Below, piece by piece: positions 1-9,723 of a stretch of 64,000 nt of DNA. The first letter of the stretch is position 1, and the number at the start of each line of letters is the position of its first letter. Made by a program: the position numbers and the translations under genes. The DNA lies in the NCBI RefSeq assembly GCF_000021545.1, contig NC_012438.1, forward strand, positions 866,003-930,002, in the 5' to 3' direction. The notes under the pieces were generated by a model, which saw only the letters and a program-made list of their open reading frames with translations, searched no databases and was not told where the DNA came from. This DNA comes from Sulfurihydrogenibium azorense Az-Fu1 (GTDB taxonomy: Bacteria > Aquificota > Aquificia > Aquificales > Hydrogenothermaceae).

Positions 1-2
1 TC

Positions 3-878
3 TCTAAAAACGACATAATAAATCTACTAAAAGAGATACTATCTATAAAGTACTTGGAAGAAGGACTCTCAGTTAAAAATTATCTGATAACACTTAACAA
101 CTCTTACCTTTTAGTAGATGTTTATCCATTTGAAGATATGTATATAATCTTACTAAAAGATATTACAAGACTTGTAAAGTTAGAAGAAGAACTGAAAAAA
201 GAAGGAACTTTAACGGCAGTATCTAAATTTTTAATACAGCTTTTCCATGATATAAAAGGACCTATCACGGGAATAAAAGCAGCTACTGAGTATTTAAAAG
301 AAAACCCAGACGAGTTAGATCTTTTAGATGATATTATTTATGAGGTAAATAAAATACAAAATTATATAAATCAGCTTTCATCCTTATCAAAACCATTAAA
401 ATTAAATCTCTCTTACCAAAACATTCACAAATTGATAGACAAAGTAGTAAAAAAGTATGAAAAAGTGTATAAAAATGTAAAATTTATAAAGCTTTACGAC
501 CCAAGCCTTCCAGACATCTATGTTGATAAAGAGAAGATGACATCTGTTATTGAAAACCTAGTAAAAAATGCAATTGAGGCTATAGACCAAAAAGGAGAGA
601 TAACAATACAAACAGGTATATCCTTTGACTCAGTCTTTTCTCCAAGAATGAATAAAGTATCAATAAAAATAAAAGATAGCGGAAAAGGTGTTCCTCAAGA
701 GATTGTTGATAAAATATTTTTACCTCATTTTACTACAAAAGAAAGTGGGTCTGGTGTTGGACTTGCAAATGCCTATAATATTGTAAAAAGTCATAAAGGT
801 ATATTAAGATATATAGGAAATTCTACATTTGAAATATTACTACCTATAAGGATTGAGGTTGAAAGCAATAATATTTGA
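3..878 (+). CDS. Sensor histidine kinase, NtrB-like (5' end outside window)
   Basis: The frame is open from base 3 with no stop, so the gene begins before the window; TTG at 54 is only the first start-like codon visible. Numbered from that TTG, a PAS-like tail runs to about residue 40, followed by the phosphoacceptor helix with FHDIKGP (His65). The ATPase domain then shows ENLVKNAIEAI (N box), DSGKGV (G1), HFTTK (F box) and GSGVGLANAYN (G2). Such kinases autophosphorylate on His and pass phosphate to a receiver. The last 20 nt overlap the downstream sigma-54 activator, so the two form a two-component pair (inference). The input domain, and therefore the signal, is not in the window. NtrB and PilS types cannot be separated from this part. 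Confidence 0.9.
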   Translation, partial: SKNDIINLLKEILSIKYLEEGLSVKNYLITLNNSYLLVDVYPFEDMYIILLKDITRLVKLEEELKKEGTLTAVSKFLIQLFHDIKGPITGIKAATEYLKENPDELDLLDDIIYEVNKIQNYINQLSSLSKPLKLNLSYQNIHKLIDKVVKKYEKVYKNVKFIKLYDPSLPDIYVDKEKMTSVIENLVKNAIEAIDQKGEITIQTGISFDSVFSPRMNKVSIKIKDSGKGVPQEIVDKIFLPHFTTKESGSGVGLANAYNIVKSHKGILRYIGNSTFEILLPIRIEVESNNI

Positions 879-2232
879 AGACGAAAAAACAACACGAAAT
901 GTTTTAAAAAGGATTTTAAACAAAGAAAATATAGAAGTTTACGATTTTGAATCTGGAGAGGAAGCTTTAGAAAAAGTAAAAAGCATTAATCCAGATTTTG
1001 TATTTTTAGATATAGGTTTAAAAAACTTCAACGGTTTGGAAATCCTAAAATCTATAACATCTTTAAAAAGTTATCCTTACGTGGTAATAATATCAGGCCA
1101 TTCAGAGTATAAGTATTTAATACAAGCGATGAAGTATGGAGCTTTTGATTACATAGTAAAACCTTTCGATATAGAAAGGATTAAACAAGTAGTAAACGAG
1201 ATAAAAGAGAGTTTAAAAGCAAAACATATCTCACAAGTCTCTCCTGATGAGGTTGTGGGGAAAAGCTCTGCGATGAAGGAAGTGTTTAAACTTGTAGGTA
1301 GAGCTGCTAGCTCAAAAGATCCTGTACTTATAACTGGTGAAAGTGGAACAGGTAAGGAAGTAATAGCAAATTTAATTCACAAATACTCAGATAGATCAGA
1401 AAAACCCTTTATAGCCATAAATATGGCATCTATCCCAATAGGACTTATAGAAAGTGAGCTTTTTGGGTATGAAAAAGGAGCATTTACCGGAGCTGATAAA
1501 GCAAAAGAAGGAAAGTTTGTCCAAGCTGATGGAGGAACATTGTTTTTAGACGAGATAGGAGAGATGCCTTTAGAGTCTCAAGCTAAACTTTTGAGAGCAG
1601 TGCAAGATATGGAAATTCAGCCTCTTGGATCAAATAAAACTAAAAAGGTAGATGTAAGGATAATAACAGCTACAAATAAAGATTTGATAAAGTTAGTTGC
1701 AGAAGGGAAATTCAGAGAAGACCTGTTTTACAGATTATCAGTGATAGAAATAAGATTACCACCTTTAAGAGAAAGACAGGAAGATATCCCGGATTTGGTT
1801 GAACTTTTTACAAAACAAGCTTTAGAAAGATATAAATTATCATCTGGAGGCTTTACTCAAGAGTCTATTAAATTTTTAATCAACTATAAATGGCCTGGAA
1901 ACGTTAGAGAGTTAAAAAATTTAGTTTTTAAACTAATAGCATTATATAGAGAAAGACCTATAACTCCCGATTTACTCCCAGCAAATATAAGAGGAGAAGA
2001 GGAAAAAACTTCTGATTGGAAAAGTGGATTTTTAATAGAAGCAAGAAAAATGCTTACAAGAAAGAGGAAAAATATATATATAAAACTTATAGAAGAAGCA
2101 GAGTACATACTTATAAAAGAAGCACTAAAATTTACAAACGGAAATATATCCCAAGCTGCTGAGTATTTAGGTTTACATAGAAATACAATCTCTAAAAAGA
2201 TAAAAGATTTAGACATATCTCTTGAAGATTAG
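859..2232 (+). CDS. Sigma-54-dependent response regulator (NtrC family)
   Basis: A TTG start at 859 is preferred over TTG 853 because AAGGA at 848-852 lies 6 nt upstream; this gives 457 aa. The receiver domain spans about 1-118, with acidic residues E7/D8, phosphoacceptor Asp51 in FLDIG and Lys101 in VKPF. The AAA+ domain has Walker A GESGTGKE (about 160-167), the sigma-54 contact loop GAFTGA (about 207-212) and Walker [10 protein letters not shown] Fis-type helix-turn-helix lies in the last 45 residues ([19 protein letters not shown]). Phosphorylated proteins of this family oligomerise and use ATP to open sigma-54 promoters. The partner kinase is the overlapping upstream gene. I saw no clear GG/GC (-24/-12) promoter in the window, so targets are unknown. 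Confidence 0.93.
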   Translation: MKAIIFEDEKTTRNVLKRILNKENIEVYDFESGEEALEKVKSINPDFVFLDIGLKNFNGLEILKSITSLKSYPYVVIISGHSEYKYLIQAMKYGAFDYIVKPFDIERIKQVVNEIKESLKAKHISQVSPDEVVGKSSAMKEVFKLVGRAASSKDPVLITGESGTGKEVIANLIHKYSDRSEKPFIAINMASIPIGLIESELFGYEKGAFTGADKAKEGKFVQADGGTLFLDEIGEMPLESQAKLLRAVQDMEIQPLGSNKTKKVDVRIITATNKDLIKLVAEGKFREDLFYRLSVIEIRLPPLRERQEDIPDLVELFTKQALERYKLSSGGFTQESIKFLINYKWPGNVRELKNLVFKLIALYRERPITPDLLPANIRGEEEKTSDWKSGFLIEARKMLTRKRKNIYIKLIEEAEYILIKEALKFTNGNISQAAEYLGLHRNTISKKIKDLDISLED

Positions 2233-2239
2233 TTAATGG

Positions 2240-2252
2240 TATAATAATCTTT
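2240..2252 (+). promoter_or_regulatory. Candidate leaderless promoter of the TPR lipoprotein gene
   Basis: TATAAT at 2240-2245 is followed by 7 nt and then ATG 2253, so transcription would begin at or next to the A of ATG. No convincing -35 is seen and there is no Shine-Dalgarno sequence. Confidence 0.4.
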
Positions 2253-3128
2253 ATGAGGAAATTTTTAATATTAAAACTTATTTTACTAGTTTTTATACTA
2301 AACTCTTGTGCTCAACAAGGGATAAACAGTAATACAGATTATACAAGCTCAGTTGATGGAAAGTACCTGTACGATATGGGGGTATCATATCTAAGTAGTG
2401 GTAATAACGCCATGGCTATTTCTTACTTAGAAAAAGCTTTAGAAATAAATAAACAACCGGAAGTTTACAACTCCTTAGCTCTTGCTTATCAATTTGCAGG
2501 AGAGTACGAAAAAGCTTTAAAAACTTTTAAAGAAGGGTTAGAGAGGTATCCAAACTCTCCAGAACTTCTAACAAACTATGGAATTCTCCTTGCAGTTTTA
2601 AAAAAGTATAACGAGGCTATTACCTATCTTGAAAAAGCAGTAAATCATCCAACTTACCCAAAAAAAGAGATAGCATTCTATAATTTAGGTTTAATTTATA
2701 GAGAGCTTGGAAAGGAAGATAAATTTATTGATTATGTAAACAAAGCCATTATGTACAACTCTAACTACCTCAATGCATACCTCACACTTGGGGACTACTA
2801 CTATGAAAGATACAAAAAATACAAAAACCTCTTAGATTTAAAAATTTCAAGGGATTACTACGCTAAAGCATTACAACTAAGTATTAACGACCCTATCATA
2901 TTCTACAAATTGGGTTTAGTTTATAAAAACCTAAACCAAGTAGATTTAGCAAAATTTTATTTAGAAAAGGCTTTAAAGGCTTCTCAAGATAATAAAAGTC
3001 TGCAAGAAGAGATAAAAAAAGTATTATTTGATTTAGTTGAAAATCCAAAAAGTGAAGAAAATTTAAATCCTAACAATGAGTCGAAAACCAACAATGAAGC
3101 TGACCAAATAAAAAATTTGATAAAATAA
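2253..3128 (+). CDS. TPR-repeat lipoprotein
   Basis: 291 aa. The N-terminus is a lipoprotein signal with hydrophobic stretch LILLVFIL and lipobox LNSC (Cys19), so the mature protein should be lipidated and membrane-anchored in the periplasm. From about residue 38 to 260 there are at least five TPR units recognisable by A-x-x-x-L/Y-x-K-A-L patterns (SYLEKALEIN, TYLEKAVNHP, FYLEKALKAS). The tail is rich in Asn and Glu. TPR lipoproteins act as scaffolds, for example PilF/PilW of type IV pili or outer-membrane assembly factors. The window contains pilin genes, but far away, so a pilus role is only possible. No Shine-Dalgarno precedes the ATG. The 20-nt gap from the regulator gene may hold its own promoter. 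Confidence 0.8.
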   Translation: MRKFLILKLILLVFILNSCAQQGINSNTDYTSSVDGKYLYDMGVSYLSSGNNAMAISYLEKALEINKQPEVYNSLALAYQFAGEYEKALKTFKEGLERYPNSPELLTNYGILLAVLKKYNEAITYLEKAVNHPTYPKKEIAFYNLGLIYRELGKEDKFIDYVNKAIMYNSNYLNAYLTLGDYYYERYKKYKNLLDLKISRDYYAKALQLSINDPIIFYKLGLVYKNLNQVDLAKFYLEKALKASQDNKSLQEEIKKVLFDLVENPKSEENLNPNNESKTNNEADQIKNLIK

Positions 3129-3137
3129 AGGAGAGAC

Positions 3138-4121
3138 ATGGATAAGAAAGTTTACTTATCTATCGTTGTTCCCATTTATAACGAAGAAGAAAATTTACCA
3201 ATACTTTACAAAAAAATAAAAGATGTGCTGGAAAATCTTTTCAATCAAGAGAGATATAAAGACAAGACATATGAAATAATTTTTGTAAATGATGGAAGTA
3301 AAGACAAATCTTGGCAGATAATAAAAGAATTAGCAGAAAAAGACCCTCACGTTATTGGGATAAACTTTAGAAGGAATTTTGGTCAGACAGCTGCAATGGC
3401 TGCAGGTTTTGACAAAGCTCAAGGAGAGATTATCGTAACAATGGATGGAGACCTTCAAAATGACCCAGAAGATATTCCAAAACTCCTTGAAAAGATAGAT
3501 GAAGGTTATGATGTTGTAAGTGGATGGAGAAAAGACAGAAAAGATGCCTTTTTAAGTAGGACACTACCCTCAAGGATAGCAAACTGGCTTATATCAAAAA
3601 CTACAGGTGTATATTTACACGATTATGGATGCTCCTTAAAAGCTTACAGGTCAGAAGTGGCAAAAAGTTTAGACTCTTACGGAGAGATGCATAGGTTCTT
3701 ACCTGCTTTAGCAAAGATAGTAGGAGCTAACATCACAGAGATTCCAGTTAAACACCATCCAAGGATATATGGAAAGTCTAAATACGGCATATCAAGAACT
3801 TTTAAAGTGATTTTAGATTTACTCTGGGTAAAGTTTTTGATAGATTATAGAAATAAACCTCTTAGAGTGTTTGGAGGTTTTGGATTTTTATTCTTAGTGA
3901 TAGGTTTTTTAACTTTATTCTACCTTGCATGTGAAAAGATATGTTTAGGACATTCAATAGGAAACAGGCCACTATTGATGTTTGGAATGTTATCGTTTTT
4001 AACCGGAATAAACCTTATATCTACTGGAATAATAGCTGAAATTATAATAAGGACTTATTATGAGTCTCAAGGTAAAAAGCCTTATGTTATAAAAGGGGTA
4101 ATACAAAAAAAGAATGAATAA
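3138..4121 (+). CDS. GT2 glycosyltransferase with C-terminal membrane anchor
   Basis: 327 aa, with AAAGGAGAG just before the ATG. The GT-A fold starts with LSIVVPIYNEEENL and contains FVNDGSKDKSW and the metal/nucleotide motif MDGDLQNDP. Two predicted transmembrane helices lie at about 243-265 and 278-300. This architecture is that of the DPM1/GtrB/ArnC group, which moves a sugar from a nucleotide donor to undecaprenyl phosphate on the cytoplasmic face of the membrane. The downstream flippase-like gene overlaps by 8 nt, which suits a sugar-lipid pathway. The sugar cannot be read from sequence. Confidence 0.85.
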   Translation: MDKKVYLSIVVPIYNEEENLPILYKKIKDVLENLFNQERYKDKTYEIIFVNDGSKDKSWQIIKELAEKDPHVIGINFRRNFGQTAAMAAGFDKAQGEIIVTMDGDLQNDPEDIPKLLEKIDEGYDVVSGWRKDRKDAFLSRTLPSRIANWLISKTTGVYLHDYGCSLKAYRSEVAKSLDSYGEMHRFLPALAKIVGANITEIPVKHHPRIYGKSKYGISRTFKVILDLLWVKFLIDYRNKPLRVFGGFGFLFLVIGFLTLFYLACEKICLGHSIGNRPLLMFGMLSFLTGINLISTGIIAEIIIRTYYESQGKKPYVIKGVIQKKNE

Positions 4122-4980
4122 AACTAAAATATTAAAGCTCTTCCTTTCTATCTTTATTACGTTTGTTTTTTTTTACTTTTTTCAAAAAATTGTAGGTTTT
4201 GATAAACTTTTAGAGTTTTTTAGATTAATTACGTTTAAGCAGATTTTTTTAGCTTTTATTTTATATATATTTAGCTATATAGTAAGGACTATAAGGTGGA
4301 GTTATACACTTAGCATAAAAGATTTTTTTAAACTCTTTAAGTTAACAGTTTATAACACTTTTTTTAATATAGTCTTACCTTTTAGAACTGGGGAGTTGTC
4401 CTTTTTTTATATGCTGAAAAAAGAAAATATACACATAACCGAATCTACTATGAGTTTTATAATTACGAGATTTTTTGATGGTATATCTTTACTATCTTTA
4501 TTTTTTCTGGCTTATTTTACTTATACAAATAGCTTCATTTTGGGGTTTATTTCTTTTATTCTTTTACCATTTTCTTTCTTGATTTTATTATTTATCTTCA
4601 AGTTTATTAAGCATGAGAAAGTCAAAAACTACAATCAAAGTATGATAAATTTTAGAAATGTATCAATGGTTTACTTTCTATCTATTTTAACACTTATATT
4701 TAAGTTTTCTGCCTTCTATATTATCTTACCAAAAGAAGCTAATTTAGATTTTTTACAGTCTATACTCGCTTCATCTTTGGCTGATTTAACTACTGTTCTT
4801 CCTATCCACGGAATAGCAGGAATAGGTACTTACGAAACTGGATATGTAGGTATTCTTATTTTTCTATCTGTACCGAAAGATACAGCTTTACTTTCAGCTT
4901 TCTTAGTCCACACCTTTATACTTATAAGTAGTAGTCTCTTAGCTATCTTTGTTTATTTAATTAAAATGTTTAAACTCTAA
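4114..4980 (+). CDS. Flippase-like integral membrane protein (UPF0104/LPG synthase TM family)
   Basis: 288 aa with about seven or eight hydrophobic helices. The pattern of R-x-x-RW near residue 65 (YIVRTIRWSYTL), LPFRTGELSFFYML and PIHGIAGIGTYETGYV matches the lysylphosphatidylglycerol-synthase TM / AglD-like family (PF03706), often found beside polyprenol glycosyltransferases. It overlaps the GT2 gene by 8 nt. The role is probably transfer or flipping of the lipid-linked sugar made by its neighbour (inference). Its 3' end overlaps the convergent gene by 11 nt. Confidence 0.75.
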   Translation: MNKTKILKLFLSIFITFVFFYFFQKIVGFDKLLEFFRLITFKQIFLAFILYIFSYIVRTIRWSYTLSIKDFFKLFKLTVYNTFFNIVLPFRTGELSFFYMLKKENIHITESTMSFIITRFFDGISLLSLFFLAYFTYTNSFILGFISFILLPFSFLILLFIFKFIKHEKVKNYNQSMINFRNVSMVYFLSILTLIFKFSAFYIILPKEANLDFLQSILASSLADLTTVLPIHGIAGIGTYETGYVGILIFLSVPKDTALLSAFLVHTFILISSSLLAIFVYLIKMFKL

Positions 4981-6214
4981 ATGCTTGTTCTAACTTTTCT
5001 TTTACTATTTTTGCAGTTATCTCTGCTACGTAATCTTTTAACTCTTTTTTAATAATTTCTTCTATTTCTGCAGTTAAAACTTTTTCTGCCTCTTCTCTTA
5101 CTTTATTTTTTAATTGATTCTTTATTTCTTCCATCTCTCTTCTTGCTTCGTCTTGAAAGTCTATTTGAAGATGGTCTATTATCGTAGCCATTGCAGGATC
5201 GTTTTTTAGATATTCTCTCGCAATCTCTAAGGCCATCTTTTTTATGTCTTCAGAAGAGATCTGGATATTAAAGTTGGCTATCATATCTTTTCCTCCTTCT
5301 ATATTTTTCTCTTCATTGACCTCTTTAGGAGAGTCCATTATTTCATTTAAAGTAATAGTTTTAGGTTTTTGTTCTAATTCTTCTTTTGGATATATAGTAG
5401 CCTCTTTCGTTGGGATATCCTCTGCTTTAATATCCTCTATTTTGTTGTCTTTGTTTTCGTTTTCTATATAACTATTTCCTAAAATTTCTTCAAGATTTTC
5501 CAAATTATTTAAGTATGTTTCTTCAGCTTCTAAATCCTTAGATATGTCCAAATTGGTTGTTTCTAATATACCATAATCCATCTCTATAATCTTTTCTTCT
5601 TGTTTATGACCTGATAAATCTTCAAAGTTGAAGTTATCAAGCAGTGAGAGGTCTTCATGTACTTCTTTGTAGTCTTTTTCCTTAGATGTATCTTCATATT
5701 CTAAAAATAAATCATTGTACTCCAACCCTAAGGAAGGTGTTTCTGTTGTTTCAGAGTCCTTTAACTCAACTTCATGGAAAAATTCTTCTAACTCTTTAAA
5801 TTCAGAGTATACATCGGCTTCTTTACTTTCCTCTTCATAAGGCTTGGTCTTAACTTCCTCGTTTATATTTGGAATTTCTACTTTTGAAGCTATTTTTTGT
5901 AGGACTTCATTTGTATCAGCATTTTTTGGTAAAAATTCAAAATTCCCTTGAAATATACTTTTATCAATTGGGTTTTCTGGAGCAGTAAGGACTATGTAAT
6001 TTAAGTTTTTATCTTTCATCTTATTAGTCAAATATCTCAAATCATCTTCTGCAAAAACACCGGATGATGCATCGTATATAACTGTATCAAAATCATCTCT
6101 AAAGTTTTTTATAAAAGAAAGACTATCCCCAAATATATCGTATTTTGTATTACCTAAATTTTTTGTCAGCTCTTGTACATACTTAATATCGTAAGATATA
6201 ATAGCTATAGCCAT
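4970..6214 (-). CDS. Receiver-like domain protein with long acidic linker and helical C-terminus
   Basis: 414 aa; start ATG with GGAGG nearby. Residues 1-115 have the alternating strand/helix pattern of a response-regulator receiver (AIAIISYD, DTVIYDASSG with a possible phosphoacceptor Asp, YIVLTAP, EFLPK), but the usual acidic pair at the N-terminus is reduced. Residues 115-305 are very acidic, low-complexity and probably disordered. The last 100 residues are charged amphipathic helix (EEIKNQLKNKVREEAEKVL) ending in VKEKLEQAFRV, probably a coiled coil. I do not recognise a named family. It stands alone, divergent from khtT. A scaffold or polarity-type protein is one possibility, not shown. 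Confidence 0.75.
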   Translation of the reverse strand: MAIAIISYDIKYVQELTKNLGNTKYDIFGDSLSFIKNFRDDFDTVIYDASSGVFAEDDLRYLTNKMKDKNLNYIVLTAPENPIDKSIFQGNFEFLPKNADTNEVLQKIASKVEIPNINEEVKTKPYEEESKEADVYSEFKELEEFFHEVELKDSETTETPSLGLEYNDLFLEYEDTSKEKDYKEVHEDLSLLDNFNFEDLSGHKQEEKIIEMDYGILETTNLDISKDLEAEETYLNNLENLEEILGNSYIENENKDNKIEDIKAEDIPTKEATIYPKEELEQKPKTITLNEIMDSPKEVNEEKNIEGGKDMIANFNIQISSEDIKKMALEIAREYLKNDPAMATIIDHLQIDFQDEARREMEEIKNQLKNKVREEAEKVLTAEIEEIIKKELKDYVAEITAKIVKEKLEQAFRV

Positions 6215-6264
6215 GTACTTCCTCCATATTTAGCTTTACTTTTATCTTTTCGGCAAAATTTTTG

Positions 6265-6270
6265 TATAAT
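6265..6270 (+). promoter_or_regulatory. Candidate -10 element for the khtT operon
   Basis: TATAAT lies 41 nt before the khtT start, in the divergent gap. The hexamer 17 nt upstream (TTATCT, 6242-6247) is a weak -35. Confidence 0.35.
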
Positions 6271-6311
6271 TTAATTGTAAATAATTATCTCATAAAAAAG
6301 AGGTGTTTGCT

Positions 6312-6809
6312 ATGCTTTTTAAAGAAACGGAGCTACCCGGTATAGGTAAAAAATTTTCAGTAATTACAGCCAACAAAGAAAAAGTTGCCGTAATAATTCA
6401 TGTCTCTGGAAAGAGAGAAATTTATTTTTTTAGTAAAGATGATTTTGATGAGCCAATGTGCTCATTTAGTTTAAATGAAGAAGAAGCTGCTCAGCTTGGT
6501 TCTATTCTTATGGGTACTTACTTTAAACCTGAAGCAAAAGATGAGAAAGAGATGTTTATGAAAAACTTACTTATAGAATGGGTTAACATAGATTCTTCTT
6601 CATTTTTAGCCGGCAAAAGTATAAAAGAGTTAGAGATTAGGAAAAAAACTGGTGCTTCAGTTATTGCTATTATAAGAAACAACGAAACAATTACAAATCC
6701 ATCTCCAGATGAGGTGATAAAATCGGGAGATACTCTTATAATAGTAGGAAATAAAGAACAAATAAAGAGATTTTTTGAAGTTTTTTATCCTTTATGTGAA
6801 ATCAAGTAA
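6312..6809 (+). CDS. khtT: Potassium/proton antiporter regulatory subunit, KhtT-like (RCK-C/TrkA-C)
   Basis: 165 aa from ATG 6312. GTG 6303 is rejected because GAGGTG there is itself the ribosome site for 6312. The C-terminal 85 residues form a TrkA-C (RCK-C) fold: SFLAGKSIKELEIRKKTGASVIAIIRN, ending GDTLIIVGNKEQIKRF. The N-terminal half resembles the KhtT N-terminal domain. KhtT proteins are cytosolic ligand-binding subunits that gate a CPA2 antiporter. The antiporter gene follows with a 1-nt stop/start overlap (TAATG), so the pair is translationally coupled. Confidence 0.85.
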   Translation: MLFKETELPGIGKKFSVITANKEKVAVIIHVSGKREIYFFSKDDFDEPMCSFSLNEEEAAQLGSILMGTYFKPEAKDEKEMFMKNLLIEWVNIDSSSFLAGKSIKELEIRKKTGASVIAIIRNNETITNPSPDEVIKSGDTLIIVGNKEQIKRFFEVFYPLCEIK

Positions 6810-7957
6810 TGGAAAAGTTTTTAATTATTTTAGGTTTATCTACTTTAATTTTATTTATATTTGGTATAGTAAGCAGGTTTCTTAAGATACCTCTTATTTT
6901 ATCTTTTATTCTTGCAGGACTTGTCTTAGGTAGTTTTGTCCACGAAGATATAACTTTAGAAAGGTTGAGTGAGATTGGTATTATTCTTCTTTTTTTCTAC
7001 CTTGGACTTGAGTTTAACATTGCCAGAGCTTTAGAAGTTTCTAAAAGAATATGGATAGTTGGAGTTATAGATTTACTTTTAAACTTTGGTGGAGTATTTT
7101 TAGCTTTACTAATTATGGGTTTTGATTTTGTTATAGCAGTTTTGGGAGGTGCTATAGCTTACGCTTCCTCTTCTGCCATAACTTCCAAGATTATCGTAGA
7201 TGAAAAAAGGATTGCAAATACTGAAACTGAGATGATTTTAGGTCTTATGGTTTTTGAAGATATAGTTGCTCCTATTTTACTTGCTATTTTAGCTGGAGTG
7301 ATGTCAGGAGGAAATTTAGAACCTTTAACTTTTGGTGTTATTTTCTTTAAGGTTTTGGCTGTTTTTTCTTTTATCATTTTACTTGCTATGACTATGAAAG
7401 AGAGAATCTCTTCTTTTATTGAAAAGTTTTTGGAAGAAGATATTTTTATCTTATTTGCTTTTGGACTTCTCATATCTTTTGCTGGTTTAACTTACTACAT
7501 AGGACTATCTGAAGCTCTGGGTGCTTTCTTAATTGGTATGCTTATATCAGAATCAGGGAAAGCTGAAGCAGTAGAGAGACATCTTGTGTCTATAAGAGAG
7601 TTAGCTGTTGCCATATTTTTCTTTGTTTTTGGGTCAAATGTTGTTTTTAATCCTGACTTTTTTACCTTTAAAAATCTTTTGGTACTTACTTTAATGGTTA
7701 TTGTCTCAATCATAGGAAAGGTTTTAACTGGTTTTATTGGAGGACAGATTTACGGTCTTTCTAAAAGGGCTTCTTTAGTTGCAGGTTTATCTATAGTAAA
7801 TAGGGGGGAGTTTTCAATTGTAATATCAAAACTGTCTCCTTCTTCTTATGCACCTTTGTTTGGAATATACACACTTTTAATGGCATTTATAGGAACATTT
7901 ACGATACAGTATGCTCCTAAGATAGCAAAACTTGTATTTAAACCAAAAAAACAGTAG
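6809..7957 (+). CDS. khtU: CPA2 potassium/proton antiporter, KhtU/KefB-like
   Basis: 382 aa, almost entirely about 12 membrane helices (IPLILSFILAGLVLG, LSEIGIILLFFYLGLEFN, AIAYASSSAITSKII, YIGLSEALGAFLIGMLIS). The LGLEF and SEALGAFLIGM segments are typical of the monovalent cation:proton antiporter-2 family (PF00999). It lacks the long C-terminal RCK domain of KefB/C; that role is supplied in trans by the upstream KhtT-like subunit. Expected action is K+ efflux coupled to H+ at the cytoplasmic membrane, for pH or osmotic adjustment. A second K+ system (kup) lies 10 kb away. Confidence 0.87.
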   Translation: MEKFLIILGLSTLILFIFGIVSRFLKIPLILSFILAGLVLGSFVHEDITLERLSEIGIILLFFYLGLEFNIARALEVSKRIWIVGVIDLLLNFGGVFLALLIMGFDFVIAVLGGAIAYASSSAITSKIIVDEKRIANTETEMILGLMVFEDIVAPILLAILAGVMSGGNLEPLTFGVIFFKVLAVFSFIILLAMTMKERISSFIEKFLEEDIFILFAFGLLISFAGLTYYIGLSEALGAFLIGMLISESGKAEAVERHLVSIRELAVAIFFFVFGSNVVFNPDFFTFKNLLVLTLMVIVSIIGKVLTGFIGGQIYGLSKRASLVAGLSIVNRGEFSIVISKLSPSSYAPLFGIYTLLMAFIGTFTIQYAPKIAKLVFKPKKQ

Positions 7958-7969
7958 GAGGTATCATAA

Positions 7970-9253
7970 ATGAATATTTTAAAATCTAAAGAACTTTTCA
8001 AGGAAGCTCAAAACTACCTTGTAGGAGGTGTAAACTCTCCCGTAAGAGCGTTTAAAGCTGTAGGAACTGACCCTATCTTTATCCAGAGAGGAAAGGGTAG
8101 CCGTATATGGGACGTTGATGGAAATGAGTATATAGACTACGTTTTATCTTGGGGACCACTAATTCTTGGGCATGCACATGACCAAGTTGTAAATGCTATA
8201 AAACAGGTTGCCAATTATGGAACTAGTTTTGGAGCTCCTACTGAGCTTGAAATAGAGATGGCTAAAGCAGTTGTAGATGCTGTTAAATCCGTTGAGATGG
8301 TAAGGTTTGTTAACTCAGGAACAGAAGCAACTATGAGTGCTATAAGACTTGCAAGAGGTTATACAAAAAGGAAAAAGATAGTAAAGTTTGATGGATGTTA
8401 TCACGGACATGGAGACAGTCTTTTAGTGTCAGCTGGGTCTGGTGTTGCAACTTTAGGAATACCGGGAACACCCGGAATCCCTGAAGAACTTGCTAACCTT
8501 ACTATTGTACTTCCTTACAACGATATAGAAGCTGTAGAGGAAGCATTTAAAAGGTATGGTGAAGATATCGCCTGTGTAATTATAGAGCCTGTAGCAGGAA
8601 ATATGGGAGTTGTAGCACCTTCAAAAGAGTATCATCAGAGATTAAGAGATATAACAAGAAAGTACGGTGCTTTACTTATATTTGATGAGGTAATGACAGG
8701 ATTTAGGCTTGCTTACGGAGGAGCTCAGGAACTCTACGGTATAGACCCTGATTTAACTACCTTTGGAAAGGTGATAGGAGGAGGACTTCCTGTAGGAGCC
8801 TATGGTGGTAAGAGGGAGATTATGGAGTACGTTGCTCCTGTTGGACCAGTTTACCAAGCCGGAACGTTATCAGGAAATCCACTGGCAATGGCTGCAGGAC
8901 TAAGACAACTTCAACTTCTTAAAGAGTTAAACCCGTATAGAGAGTTAGATGAAAAGGGAAGATTCTTAGAAGAAGGTTTTAAACAGATTGCACAGGAGTT
9001 TTCAGCTGCTATTCAAGTAAACAGAGTAGGTTCAATGATAACTGTATTCTTTACAGACATACCTGTAAAAGACTTTGCAACTGCAAAAACTTCAGATACT
9101 AACAAGTTTGCAAAGTTTTTCAGATGTATGTTAGAAAAAGGTATTTATTTACCAGCTTCTCAGTTTGAAGCATTTTTCTTAAGTACAGCCCACAGCCAAA
9201 AAGATTTAGAAGAAACTTTAGAAAAAGCAAGGGAGTGTTTTAAAATACTATGA
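7970..9253 (+). CDS. hemL: Glutamate-1-semialdehyde 2,1-aminomutase
   Basis: 427 aa, the normal length. Motifs include [12 protein letters not shown] at the N-terminus, [42 protein letters not shown] and the PLP lysine in [15 protein letters not shown] (Lys267). It converts glutamate-1-semialdehyde to 5-aminolevulinate in the C5 haem pathway; the preceding enzyme, HemA, is encoded in this window at 46.8-48.1 kb. GGAGG precedes the ATG, and the stop overlaps nrdR by 4 nt. Confidence 0.97.
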   Translation: MNILKSKELFKEAQNYLVGGVNSPVRAFKAVGTDPIFIQRGKGSRIWDVDGNEYIDYVLSWGPLILGHAHDQVVNAIKQVANYGTSFGAPTELEIEMAKAVVDAVKSVEMVRFVNSGTEATMSAIRLARGYTKRKKIVKFDGCYHGHGDSLLVSAGSGVATLGIPGTPGIPEELANLTIVLPYNDIEAVEEAFKRYGEDIACVIIEPVAGNMGVVAPSKEYHQRLRDITRKYGALLIFDEVMTGFRLAYGGAQELYGIDPDLTTFGKVIGGGLPVGAYGGKREIMEYVAPVGPVYQAGTLSGNPLAMAAGLRQLQLLKELNPYRELDEKGRFLEEGFKQIAQEFSAAIQVNRVGSMITVFFTDIPVKDFATAKTSDTNKFAKFFRCMLEKGIYLPASQFEAFFLSTAHSQKDLEETLEKARECFKIL

Positions 9254-9723
9254 GATGTCCTAAGTGTGGTTCATTGGAAGACAAAGTTTTAGAAACAAGA
9301 CAGTCTAAAGAAGGAACTGTTATAAAAAGAAGAAGAGAGTGCTTAAAATGTGGCTATAGGTTTACTACTTACGAGAGAATTGAAGAGGAACTTATAACTG
9401 TAATTAAAAAAGACAACTCAACTCAACCTTTTGATAAAGAAAAGATAGTACGGGGAATAAAACTTGCCTCAAAGGGAAGGCCTATCACAGAAACTCAAAT
9501 AAGACAGATAGCAGATGAGATAGAAAGGTATCTGATAGACGAAGGAAAGTTAAAAGTTACTTCGGCAGAAATAGGAGATATGGTTAAAAGTAAGTTAAGG
9601 GCAATAGACCCTGTTACTTTTTTAAGGTTTGCTTCTGTTTGTGATGAATTTCAAGATATTAAAGACTTTGAAAGTGTAATCAAAGAAATAGAAAAAGAAA
9701 AACAGGAGAAAAGTAATGAGTAA
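9250..9723 (+). CDS. nrdR: Transcriptional repressor NrdR
   Basis: 157 aa. The zinc ribbon is formed by CPKCGS at the N-terminus and [15 protein letters not shown] around residue 30. An ATP-cone domain occupies about residues 49-139 ([19 protein letters not shown], ... [14 protein letters not shown]). NrdR senses dATP/ATP and represses ribonucleotide reductase genes through NrdR boxes. No reductase gene is in the window, so its targets lie elsewhere. It overlaps hemL by 4 nt (ATGA) and uppP by 8 nt. Confidence 0.96.
   Translation: MRCPKCGSLEDKVLETRQSKEGTVIKRRRECLKCGYRFTTYERIEEELITVIKKDNSTQPFDKEKIVRGIKLASKGRPITETQIRQIADEIERYLIDEGKLKVTSAEIGDMVKSKLRAIDPVTFLRFASVCDEFQDIKDFESVIKEIEKEKQEKSNE

Noticed and set aside
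853-858. TTG 853 as start of the sigma-54 activator.
   Set aside because: AAGGA at 848-852 touches it directly; TTG 859 has correct spacing and gives the normal receiver start.
853-2232. PilR identity for the sigma-54 activator, given pilins in the window.
   Set aside because: No -24/-12 promoter is seen before the pilin; its reconstructed promoter is sigma-70 type, and the kinase input domain is missing.
5244-5471. 75-codon plus-strand frame opposite the receiver-like protein.
   Set aside because: Shadow of the acidic linker read backwards; no start signals.
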